A stretch of 38,724 nt of DNA from an uncultured Lachnospiraceae bacterium (lineage in GTDB: Bacteria > Bacillota > Clostridia > Lachnospirales > Lachnospiraceae). Position 1 is the stretch's first letter. Every line of letters begins with the position of its first letter. A program made the translations under genes and the position numbers. Of this stretch, positions 27,637 to 34,937 are shown piece by piece. Where the stretch lies: the NCBI GenBank assembly GCA_900319245.1, contig ONNQ01000025.1, positions 1 through 38,724 on the forward strand, given 5' to 3'. The notes below the pieces were generated by a model. The model was not told the DNA's origin, did no database searches, and saw only the letters and a program-made list of their open reading frames with translations.

Positions 27637-29427
27637 TCAGTCCGCCGAGTCAAGCAGCTCGATGGAGTGCTCCATGTTCATCTTCATGCACATATCGATG
27701 AACTTGTTAAGCGGAACATCGTTGATCTGCTTGTTGGAGCCGCGCATATTGATGGAAACAGTCTCGTTCTCCGCTTCCTTGTCGCCCAGGACCAGAATGT
27801 AGGGATCCTTGTAGTTCTTGAACTTCTTGATCTTCTGCTTCATGTTGTTGTCGGAATAGTCCGCTTCTACCCTGATGCGAAGACCTTTCAGTCTCTGTGC
27901 TACCTTCTTGGCGTAATCGTTGTGCTCGGGGCGGATCGGAACGATCGCGACCTGATAAGGAGACATCCAGAAGGGGAATGCGCCCTTGAAGTTCTCGATG
28001 ATGATACCGATGAATCTCTCCAGAGATCCGAAGATCGCGCGGTGGATAACAACCGGTGTCTTCTCAGAGCCATCCTGTGCGATGTACTTGAGCTCGAAGT
28101 TTCTGGGAAGCTGGAAGTCAAGCTGGATGGTGCCGCACTGCCACTCTCTGCCGAGTGCGTCCTTGATCTGCAGGTCGATCTTGGGACCATAGAAAGCGCC
28201 GTCGCCTTCATTGATCTCGTAGTTGCCTTCGCCGTACTTCTTGTCCAGGATCTTCTTGAGGACTGCTTCCGCGTCGTCCCAGAGCTTGATATCGCCCATG
28301 AAGTCCTCAGGTCTTGTGGAGAACTCAGCTCTATAAGTGATGCCAAAGGTCTTGTAGATCTCGTCAGCGATGCTGAGGATATCGTCAATCTCTGCCTCGA
28401 TCATATCTTCGGTTACGAAGGTGTGGTCATCGTCCTGACGGAACTCCTGCACACGGAGCAGACCGTTCAGCTGGCCGGTCTTCTCTTTTCTGTGAAGGAC
28501 ATCATACTCGGAGTAGCGGATCGGAAGTTCCTTGTAGGAACGAGGTTTTCTCTTGAACTCCATCATCGCGTTGGGGCAGTTCATGGGCTTAGCTGCCATG
28601 GTATCTACTGCCTCGATGCTGAGCTGCTCATCCTCATCCTTGCCGGGAATGATGAACATATTGTTGACATAGTGTGCCCAGTGTCCGCTGATCAACCAGA
28701 GCTTCTTGTTGTTGATCAGCGGTGCAGAGATCTCCTGGTACTCGTGCAGATCCTGGATATCTCTGGAGTACTGCATCAGCGCCTGGTAGAGCTTCCAGCC
28801 GCGGGGCAGCCAATAAGGCATTCCCTGTGCGGTCTCATTGAACATGAACAGCTCCAGCTGCGGGCCGAGCTTCTTGTGGTCGCGCTCCATAGCTTCTTTG
28901 ATCATCTTCAGGTGATCCTTGAGCTGGTTTTTGTCCGGGAAAGCATACAGATATACTCTCTGCATCTGGTCTCTGTGCTCATCGCCTCTCCAGTAAGCGC
29001 CGGAAACGGACTTGATCTGGAACGCGACGTTCATCAGGAGCTGGGAGTTGTCGATGTGGGGTCCGCGGCAAAGGTCCACGAAATCCTCGCCCGTATAGTA
29101 CACGGTGATCTTCTCGTCCTCGGGCAGATCCTGGATCAGTTCTGTCTTGAACTTCTGGTCCTTGAAGATGTCGAGCGCTTTCGCCTTGTCGACCTCTTCG
29201 ACTGTCCATGCCTCTCTTCTCTTTATGATCTCACGCATCTTGTTCTCGATGGTCTTGAAATCTGCTTCGGTAATGGCGGTAGGAAGGACGAAGTCATAGT
29301 AGCAGCCGTCCGCGATCTGCGGGCCGATCGCATACTGCACTTCCTTGCCATAGATCTCAATTACTGCCTTCGCCAGAATATGCGCCAGCGAATGGCGGTA
29401 CACTTCCAGGAATTGTTCTTTTTCCAT
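27637..29427 (-). CDS. thrS: Threonine--tRNA ligase ThrS, lacking the TGS domain
   Basis: ThrS charges tRNA(Thr) and edits mischarged serine. The 596-residue protein begins directly with the editing domain (HSLAH at 12-16 and the CRGPH motif). The class II catalytic core follows with zinc ligands in MNCPNAMM, DDHTF and VVIHRAIFGSLERF. The anticodon-binding domain is VAIVPIRPEHNDYA onward. The N-terminal TGS domain of about 60 residues found in most bacterial enzymes is absent. The start at 29427 has AGGAG about 11 bases upstream. The short leader has no T-box, although thrS is often T-box controlled in Firmicutes. Confidence 0.95.
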   Translation of the reverse strand: MEKEQFLEVYRHSLAHILAKAVIEIYGKEVQYAIGPQIADGCYYDFVLPTAITEADFKTIENKMREIIKRREAWTVEEVDKAKALDIFKDQKFKTELIQDLPEDEKITVYYTGEDFVDLCRGPHIDNSQLLMNVAFQIKSVSGAYWRGDEHRDQMQRVYLYAFPDKNQLKDHLKMIKEAMERDHKKLGPQLELFMFNETAQGMPYWLPRGWKLYQALMQYSRDIQDLHEYQEISAPLINNKKLWLISGHWAHYVNNMFIIPGKDEDEQLSIEAVDTMAAKPMNCPNAMMEFKRKPRSYKELPIRYSEYDVLHRKEKTGQLNGLLRVQEFRQDDDHTFVTEDMIEAEIDDILSIADEIYKTFGITYRAEFSTRPEDFMGDIKLWDDAEAVLKKILDKKYGEGNYEINEGDGAFYGPKIDLQIKDALGREWQCGTIQLDFQLPRNFELKYIAQDGSEKTPVVIHRAIFGSLERFIGIIIENFKGAFPFWMSPYQVAIVPIRPEHNDYAKKVAQRLKGLRIRVEADYSDNNMKQKIKKFKNYKDPYILVLGDKEAENETVSINMRGSNKQINDVPLNKFIDMCMKMNMEHSIELLDSAD

Positions 29428-29492
29428 GATCTGTTTCTCTCCTGTCACTATATTTTGACCGTCTTGCATGTAATAAATGCAACATCCGCTCT

Positions 29493-29521
29493 ATTATAGC
29501 ACATGTCACGTTTTTTGCGAA
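29493..29521 (-). promoter_or_regulatory. Promoter of thrS
   Basis: On the minus strand TTCGCA, 17 bases, then TATAAT preceded by TGC (extended -10). The start near 29486 leaves a leader of about 60 bases, too short for a T-box. Confidence 0.6.
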
Positions 29522-29608
29522 ATGTTCTTTATTACGGTATTTTGCCGCTCATTCGCGTCTTACAGCCCAATGCTCTTCCTTCAGTGCGGAGCGAAAGCCG
29601 CAGTTCGT

Positions 29609-30181
29609 TCACCTCTGCATGCTCTCCAACTGCCAGAGCAGAAATCCGACCTTGACCACATCCGGCACCTCCGCATTGGGAAATCTCTCGTTAAAGGCCT
29701 TGACCAGTATCGCTCCTTCCACTGAATTCGTGTACTGATAGAACTTGTCCGAAAAGTCCTCGTACAGCTTGCAGCACCGTTCCACCGAATCACCGGCCTT
29801 GGGAGTATCCATGCCAAAAAAGTCCTTTGCCGCCTTGTCATCCCAAATCGCAAAGCGGGGGTTGATCGTGTGCACCAGAATGCTCGAGGCTGTCATCTCG
29901 TACTTGCCTCCAATCGCCATCAATTTCTCGAATGCATCTCTGAAGGAGATATCGCTCTTTTTCTTCATCTCTTCGAGCGCCGCGAAGAACTTGGTCTTAA
30001 AGTCTTCCGAATAATTGTCGCCCAGATCGTAGAGCTCGCAATACGCCTTCTGGTACGTATAGTCACCGTCAATCTCCTGATGAAACAGCGTGTCTGTCAC
30101 AAATTTGTAATTCCTGAGCGCATTTGCGATCATATCGCCGGCCATGACTTTCTTAACATCCTCTGCCTGAATCTGGAACAT
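29609..30181 (-). CDS. Unrecognised protein with a glycosylase-like helical motif
   Basis: A 190-residue, mostly alpha-helical, soluble protein that I do not firmly recognise. The segment MTASSILVHTINPRFAIWDD (residues 96-115) resembles the A-S-K-x-L-H-F...P-x-F-P-I-x-D element of helix-hairpin-helix DNA glycosylase-like proteins, with Asp114 in the position of the conserved acid. That is a weak family inference only. No membrane segment or signal peptide is seen. The start at 30181 has an excellent AAGGAGGG. It stands alone between thrS and the transketolase terminator, and nothing nearby suggests its role. Confidence 0.75.
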   Translation of the reverse strand: MFQIQAEDVKKVMAGDMIANALRNYKFVTDTLFHQEIDGDYTYQKAYCELYDLGDNYSEDFKTKFFAALEEMKKKSDISFRDAFEKLMAIGGKYEMTASSILVHTINPRFAIWDDKAAKDFFGMDTPKAGDSVERCCKLYEDFSDKFYQYTNSVEGAILVKAFNERFPNAEVPDVVKVGFLLWQLESMQR

Positions 30182-30292
30182 AGTACCCTCCTTATGATAG
30201 TTTGCCTTGAGGGGCGTCCCGTACACTGCCTTTTTTCAGTCTGTGCTTATCTCCACACTATCATACTTCCGCTCTCTTTTCTACCAGTCATA

Positions 30293-30329
30293 AAAAGAGC
30301 GCACCGCGAATTTTGCGCTGCGCTCTTTT
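30293..30329 (-). terminator. Terminator of the PTS-transketolase operon
   Basis: Perfect 11-base arms (30319-30329 and 30293-30303) followed on the minus strand by TTTTTAT. It lies eight bases past the stop of the transketolase C-terminal subunit. Confidence 0.85.
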
Positions 30330-30336
30330 CATCTGT

Positions 30337-31278
30337 TCAACCTTTTACAAATGCCTTGATCTGCTTGTAGATTCCCTCCGCGTCCAGCTGATACTTGCGG
30401 ACGAGTTCTGCGGCAGGTCCCGACTCGCCGAAGCGGTCGTGCATACCGATGCGAAGCATCCTGGTCGGGCACTTTTCGCCGAGGCACTCTGCCACTGCGC
30501 CGCCGAGGCCTCCGATTATGTTGTGCTCCTCTGCCGTGACAACCTTTCCGGTCTTGGCCGCGCTCCGGATCACCAGTTCTTCGTCGAGCGGTTTGACTGT
30601 GCAGATATTGATCACTTCCGCATCGATTCCGTCCTTCTCCAGCATTCTGGCTGCTTCTACAGCAGAGGCTGTGCAGAGGCCGTTGGCTATAACTGTGACA
30701 TCCCTGCCTTCCCGCAGTACGCTTCCCTTCCCGATCTGGAAATCATAGTCCTCATCGAAGAGAACCGGGACCGGCATGCGACCGAAGCGGATGTAGACGG
30801 GGCCCTGATGCTCGATCGCCGCCTTTACTGCCTTACGGGCTTCCGTGTCGTCGGCCGGGCACATGACAACCATACCGGGAATGGTGCGCATGAGTGCGAT
30901 ATCTTCCAAGCACTGATGAGACGCGCCGTCCTCACCTACACTGATGCCGCCGTGTGTTGCGCCGATCTTGACATTCATACCTGTATAACCGATCGAATTG
31001 CGGATCTGCTCAAAGGCCCTGCCGGCTGCGAACATTGCGAAGGTGCTGGCAAACGGGATCATGCCTGCGGAGGCGAGACCGGCTGCGACAGACATCATGT
31101 TGGCCTCCGCGATACCGCAGTCGATATGTCTGTCCGGAAACGCCTTCTTAAATACAGCGGTTTTTGTTGCCCCTGCCAGGTCCGCGTCCAGAACGACCAG
31201 TTCAGGAAACTGCGCGCCAAGCTCTGCGAGTACATTTCCGTAGCTCTCACGCGTTGCGATCTTCTTTGTTTCCGTCAT
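30337..31278 (-). CDS. Transketolase, C-terminal (pyrimidine-binding) subunit
   Basis: The second half of a split transketolase, 313 residues. It has the pyrimidine-binding domain with the catalytic-type Glu in DCGIAEANMMSVAAGLA and the segment GGISVGEDGASHQCLEDIA. The C-terminal domain starts near DVTVIANG. It works with the N-terminal subunit to move two-carbon units between ketose and aldose phosphates using thiamine diphosphate. Its start overlaps the stop of the upstream subunit by four bases (ATGA), enforcing coupled translation. It is the last gene of the PTS operon. Similar split enzymes include general transketolases and apulose-4-phosphate transketolase, which cannot be told apart here. 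Confidence 0.93.
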   Translation of the reverse strand: MTETKKIATRESYGNVLAELGAQFPELVVLDADLAGATKTAVFKKAFPDRHIDCGIAEANMMSVAAGLASAGMIPFASTFAMFAAGRAFEQIRNSIGYTGMNVKIGATHGGISVGEDGASHQCLEDIALMRTIPGMVVMCPADDTEARKAVKAAIEHQGPVYIRFGRMPVPVLFDEDYDFQIGKGSVLREGRDVTVIANGLCTASAVEAARMLEKDGIDAEVINICTVKPLDEELVIRSAAKTGKVVTAEEHNIIGGLGGAVAECLGEKCPTRMLRIGMHDRFGESGPAAELVRKYQLDAEGIYKQIKAFVKG

Positions 31279-32105
31279 GCCGTTTCACCTTTCCTTTCCA
31301 GTTCTTCCATTGCGGTTTCATACTGCTGCTGATTCGGCGCGGATCCATGCCAGCCGACCTGGTTTTCCATGAACGATACGCCTTTGCCCTTGACAGTCTT
31401 GCAAATGATCACGGAGGGCCTGCCTTTCGTTTCTCTCGCTTCCGCAAACGCCGCTTCTAGCTGGCCAAAATCATGGCCGTCCGCCACATTGATCACGTGG
31501 AAGTTGAAAGCCTCGAATTTGAGGTCGATCGGATAGGGATCATTGACGTCCGCGATCGTGCCGTCGATCTGCAGGTTGTTGTTGTCGACAATCACACAGA
31601 GGTTGTCCAGTTTTTTGGCGCCGGCGAACATGGCCGCCTCCCAGACCTGTCCTTCCTCCAGCTCTCCGTCGCCGAGAAGTGTGTAGGTGCGGTATGTTTT
31701 GCCCTGAAGCTTCGCAGCCAATGCCATGCCGACTGCGCAGGAAATGCCCTGTCCCAGAGAGCCGGAACTCATGTCGATACCGGGAAGATAATGCATCGAA
31801 GGGTGGCCCTGCAGGCGCGTTCCCAGGTGGCGGAACGTCTTCAGTTCCTCTTTGTCAAAATATCCTCTCTCCGCCATTGCACTGTAGAGACCAGGGCATG
31901 CGTGCCCTTTGGAGAGGACAAAACGATCTCTGTCCGGATCGCCGGGATTGGCAGGATCTACGTTCATCTCCTGCATGTAAAGATAGGTGTAAATCTCCGC
32001 GGCTGACAGGGAGCCGCCGGGATGTCCGGACTTCGCGAAATAAACAGCTGTCACTATATTCTTTCTGACCTCGTTGGCCACCGCTTGCAGCGTATTGATA
32101 TTCAT
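31275..32105 (-). CDS. Transketolase, N-terminal (thiamine diphosphate-binding) subunit
   Basis: The first half of the split transketolase, 276 residues. It binds thiamine diphosphate and metal through GDGELEEGQVWEAAMFAGAK and DNNNLQIDG. It also shows the substrate-site SGHPGGSLSAAEIYTYLY near the N-terminus and LSKGHACPGLYSAMA. The ATG at 32105 has GGAGG upstream. The gene follows the PTS EIIB gene after a gap with a hairpin (32130-32153), so it belongs to the same operon. This links transketolase activity directly to sugar uptake. Confidence 0.94.
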   Translation of the reverse strand: MNINTLQAVANEVRKNIVTAVYFAKSGHPGGSLSAAEIYTYLYMQEMNVDPANPGDPDRDRFVLSKGHACPGLYSAMAERGYFDKEELKTFRHLGTRLQGHPSMHYLPGIDMSSGSLGQGISCAVGMALAAKLQGKTYRTYTLLGDGELEEGQVWEAAMFAGAKKLDNLCVIVDNNNLQIDGTIADVNDPYPIDLKFEAFNFHVINVADGHDFGQLEAAFAEARETKGRPSVIICKTVKGKGVSFMENQVGWHGSAPNQQQYETAMEELERKGETA

Positions 32106-32129
32106 CGGTACCTCCGTATTTTGTTAAAT

Positions 32130-32153
32130 GAGCACCGTCTTTCGACGGTGCTC
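32130..32153 (-). other. Intercistronic hairpin with GAAA loop
   Basis: Perfect 10-base arms close a GAAA tetraloop on the minus strand, between the EIIB and transketolase genes. No T run follows, so it is more likely an mRNA stability or processing element than a full terminator. Confidence 0.65.
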
Positions 32154-32185
32154 GTGAGTTGAAAGGGGGTTGTAAAATGTCCTGA

Positions 32186-32491
32186 TCACTCGATGAAGAA
32201 TGTATCCGACGTTTCCGCAAATGCCTTCTCAAGCTTCTCTGTCAGCTCATTGACGGACATGATCTTCTTGAGGACGACGACTCTGGGATAGCTCTTAAGC
32301 TGGGGAGCCAGGTCTCTGCCTACAACGAAGAGATCGGCCGCGCCGGGGTTGACCTCAGAGAGGGATGTGTGGCCTACGGTAATGTTTGTCTTTCCGAGCT
32401 TCTTAAGTGCCTTCTGGATGTTCATCTCTACCATCATGGAGCTTCCAAGTCCCTGTCCGCAGCAGCACATAACTTTACGAATTTCTGTCAT
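32186..32491 (-). CDS. PTS EIIB component, ascorbate/lactose-type
   Basis: A 101-residue soluble EIIB of the ascorbate (SgaB/UlaB) type. It accepts phosphate from EIIA on a cysteine and gives it to the sugar crossing EIIC. The active-site loop reads CCCGQGLGSS, and Cys11 directly before GQG is the expected phosphosite. The start has a perfect AGGAGG. It lies between the EIIC and transketolase genes. It is about 60% identical by eye over its second half to the free-standing EIIB at 37397-37702. Confidence 0.92.
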   Translation of the reverse strand: MTEIRKVMCCCGQGLGSSMMVEMNIQKALKKLGKTNITVGHTSLSEVNPGAADLFVVGRDLAPQLKSYPRVVVLKKIMSVNELTEKLEKAFAETSDTFFIE

Positions 32492-32580
32492 TTTGATTAC
32501 CTCCTGGAATTAAGTTCAAATTAAGTTGATTTTGTTTTAAGCCTGTATTTAGTTTTCAGATCGTTCATGTTTCTTGATGC

Positions 32581-32608
32581 CAGGTCCCCGGCTGATCCCG
32601 GAGACCTG
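32581..32608 (-). other. Intercistronic hairpin between EIIC and EIIB genes
   Basis: Eleven-base arms (32598-32608 and 32581-32591) pair fully on the minus-strand RNA with one G-U pair; on the plus strand that pair is a mismatch. The asymmetry supports selection as minus-strand RNA. No T run follows. It may protect or uncouple the upstream and downstream messages. Confidence 0.6.
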
Positions 32609-32646
32609 TCTGTATTTTGGCAGATTTCAAATGTTCGAGTTCCGGA

Positions 32647-34080
32647 TCAGTCCTCTGCTGCTGCCTTCACCTTCTTAGGTGCGACATAGTTGTAAACGAT
32701 CGGTGCAGCGAAGACTACGATGCAGATGAGAAGGAGCGGAAGGCCCTGGACTCTCTGTGCGACGTTTCCGAAGACGATTCCCATTACGGAGAAGTCCGCG
32801 TCTGAGAATGTGCAGTTTGCGAAGTTCAGTGCGCCCATGACCGGCATGCAGATCGCGGGAAGGAATGTGATCAGGATACCGTGCAGGAAGGATCCGAGGA
32901 TGCAGCCCTTGATGCCGCCTTCTGCATTTCCGTATACACCGGCAACTGCGCCGCAGAAGAAGTGCGGTACTACACCGGGAAGGATCAGAGCGACAGGTGC
33001 GATCGTGTTGTTGAATACGGAGAGCAGAACCAGACCGACGATACCGCCGACGAAGGATACCAGGAAGCCGATCAGCACTGCGTTAGGTGCGTAAGGGAAT
33101 ACTACGGGGCAGTCGATTGCGGGTACTGCGCCGGGAACCAGTTTCTCAGCAATGCCTCTGAATGCGGGAACGATCTCACTGACGATCAGGCGAACGCCGC
33201 TCAGGATTACATACACGCCGCCGGAGAAGCTCAGGCCGCTTGTGATCGCCCATACAGCCCAGTGTGTCTGGGTCTCTGCGCCGACGTTGAGCAGGGGACC
33301 GAGGTTGGGATAGGTTGCCAGCAGAGTAGCGGGATCTTCGTTCAGGATTCCCTTTGCAACCGCGATGCCGGTGACGATCAGGAAGAACAGGACCATTGTG
33401 ATACCGATGGAAACGGTAGTGTCACGAAGGAATGTAAGTCTCTGGGGGAAGTTGATATCTTCTGTGGAGTTGTCCTTGTCTTTTGCAAACAGCTTTGCAA
33501 CTGTTCCGCTGAACCAGTAACCGAAGCCGCCGAAGTGGCCGAGTGCAAGTTCGTCTGTCTCGACGATCTTTTCCATTGTAGGTGCGCAGTATGCGGGAGA
33601 TGCTGCGGAGATGAAAGCCAGGAGCATGCCGCCGCCGATGTAGAGCGGAAGTCCGGAAAGGCCGCCGATCTTGCAGAGAACCGCGATCATCGCTGCCATG
33701 TACAGTGTGTGGTGGCCGGTCAGGAAGATGTACTTAAGTCTGGAGAAGCGGGCCAGCACGATGTTGAGGATCATGCCAAGCGCCATGATGTAGGCTGTCT
33801 CTGTGCCAAAATCCTGCAGTGCGTAGGATACGATCGCCTCGTTGTTGGGAACGACGCCCTGCATGTTGAAGGCGTAGTTGAAAACGTCACCGAATGCAAG
33901 GAGCGATCCGCTCTGTAAGAAGCTTGCGCCTGCGCTCAGGACCAGGAAACCGACGATACACTTAGTCGTTCCTTTTACGATCTCTTCAATGGGTTTCTTC
34001 TGAAGGATCAGACCAACCAGGGCCAGTATTCCGACCAGTATGGACGGGGTTGAAAGAATGTTGATTAAAAAAGCTAACAT
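32647..34080 (-). CDS. PTS EIIC component, ascorbate-type (UlaA/SgaT family)
   Basis: The membrane channel of the PTS, 477 residues, similar in length to UlaA. It is strongly hydrophobic with about ten helices, starting MLAFLINILSTPSILVGILA. It contains typical family segments such as FGTETAYIMALGMILNIVLARFS (with conserved Glu) and LTGHHTLYMAAMI. It shuttles sugar to EIIB for phosphorylation. The family name reflects ascorbate, but many members carry other sugars, and no ulaG-type lactonase or other ascorbate genes are nearby. The ATG at 34080 has GAGGAGG. Confidence 0.93.
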   Translation of the reverse strand: MLAFLINILSTPSILVGILALVGLILQKKPIEEIVKGTTKCIVGFLVLSAGASFLQSGSLLAFGDVFNYAFNMQGVVPNNEAIVSYALQDFGTETAYIMALGMILNIVLARFSRLKYIFLTGHHTLYMAAMIAVLCKIGGLSGLPLYIGGGMLLAFISAASPAYCAPTMEKIVETDELALGHFGGFGYWFSGTVAKLFAKDKDNSTEDINFPQRLTFLRDTTVSIGITMVLFFLIVTGIAVAKGILNEDPATLLATYPNLGPLLNVGAETQTHWAVWAITSGLSFSGGVYVILSGVRLIVSEIVPAFRGIAEKLVPGAVPAIDCPVVFPYAPNAVLIGFLVSFVGGIVGLVLLSVFNNTIAPVALILPGVVPHFFCGAVAGVYGNAEGGIKGCILGSFLHGILITFLPAICMPVMGALNFANCTFSDADFSVMGIVFGNVAQRVQGLPLLLICIVVFAAPIVYNYVAPKKVKAAAED

Positions 34081-34163
34081 ATTTCCCTCCTCAATGAGAT
34101 TCTTGATCGATTCCGATCTGATAAATTTCTATCTTCTTTTAATTCCAAAAACGCTCTGTCCTC

Positions 34164-34610
34164 TTAATCCGCATATTGTTTGAAGATCTCGAAGACCTCT
34201 TTGCCGGTCTTTGCCGCAAGCACATCGTCGGATTTGTCATCATCGCCGAACAACTTCAGGACTGTTGCCATGCCGTCGATGTGCGCGTTTCCGTCCACTG
34301 CGCAAAGCGCGATCAGGATCTGTACGTCGGCGCCGTCCTCCTCGAACTGTACCGGCTCCCGGAGCACTGTCACCGCCATCTGCGTCTTCGCGACGCCGAC
34401 CTTGTTGGTTGCGTGGATCAGAGCCATGTTGTCGGTCAGTACATAATAGGGGCCGAACTCGGCTGTGCTGTCAAAGACTGCTTTTTCATATTCTTCTGTG
34501 CAATAACCCTGTTCGATCAGGCGCTCCAGCGAAACATGCACTGCGTCTTTCCAGTCCGCTACGCGATCAACGATCACGCAATTCTCTTCCTTAAGTAAAT
34601 TCTCAATCAT
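34164..34610 (-). CDS. PTS EIIA component, mannitol/ascorbate-type
   Basis: A 148-residue EIIA that takes phosphate from HPr on a histidine, expected to be His66 in TDNMALIHATNKVGV, and passes it to EIIB. It resembles the C-terminal EIIA-like domain of the neighbouring LicR-type activator. The start at 34610 is chosen for GGAGG seven bases upstream; a longer frame to 34751 has none. It is the first gene of the EIIA-EIIC-EIIB-transketolase operon. Confidence 0.9.
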   Translation of the reverse strand: MIENLLKEENCVIVDRVADWKDAVHVSLERLIEQGYCTEEYEKAVFDSTAEFGPYYVLTDNMALIHATNKVGVAKTQMAVTVLREPVQFEEDGADVQILIALCAVDGNAHIDGMATVLKLFGDDDKSDDVLAAKTGKEVFEIFKQYAD

Positions 34611-34727
34611 AACTATCCTCCGTATCGGATTGTGTTTATCCAGGACCACTTGCTGCTTGCCTTCGGGGAACCGGCTCCCTCGGCAGTCACTCGAGTGTTT
34701 TTTGCTTTGTTCCTTGTTGTTAAGCCA

Positions 34728-34756
34728 ATTATGGCCCTGAAACAGCGTCAAAACAA
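34728..34756 (-). promoter_or_regulatory. Candidate promoter of the PTS-transketolase operon
   Basis: On the minus strand TTGTTT (34756-34751), 17 bases, CATAAT (34733-34728). The -35 box is poor, as expected for an activator-dependent promoter. Confidence 0.45.
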
Positions 34757-34882
34757 CACCAAGCCTTTGCGCAAACAGATCCTGTGAATGTGCAAAAAAT
34801 CAATAAAAAGCTTGTTTTAAGAGAAAAATCGAGGCACGAATCCAATGATTGCATTTTATTGTGCATACAATTGGACGCTGTT

Positions 34883-34914
34883 TTGCTGTATTTTGCATGA
34901 TTTCTATATATAAT
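34883..34914 (+). promoter_or_regulatory. Candidate promoter of the activator gene
   Basis: TTGCTG (34883-34888) is followed after 16 bases by TATATA (34905-34910), overlapping a perfect TATAAT at 34909-34914. Transcription would start about 15-20 bases before the ATG at 34938. Confidence 0.5.
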
Positions 34915-34937
34915 TGAGGTACATGGAGGGATCAAAC

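Larger units (their letters stand above)
34611..34937. other. Divergent promoter region of the PTS operon and its activator
   Basis: No gene. It contains a minus-strand promoter for the PTS operon (34728-34756), a 10-base perfect palindrome TTTGCGCAAA at 34766-34775 next to it, and a plus-strand promoter for the activator gene (34883-34914). The palindrome is a candidate operator. The leader of the PTS operon is about 110 bases long. No clear catabolite-responsive (cre) element was recognised. Confidence 0.55.

Noticed and set aside
27574-29499. 641-codon plus-strand frame opposite thrS
   Set aside because: It is fully antisense to a complete ThrRS with all catalytic motifs, so it is a shadow frame.
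32647-34610. Ascorbate transport and use
   Set aside because: The EIIC is of the ascorbate family, but none of the enzymes for ascorbate 6-phosphate breakdown is nearby and a transketolase is in the operon, so the substrate is left open.
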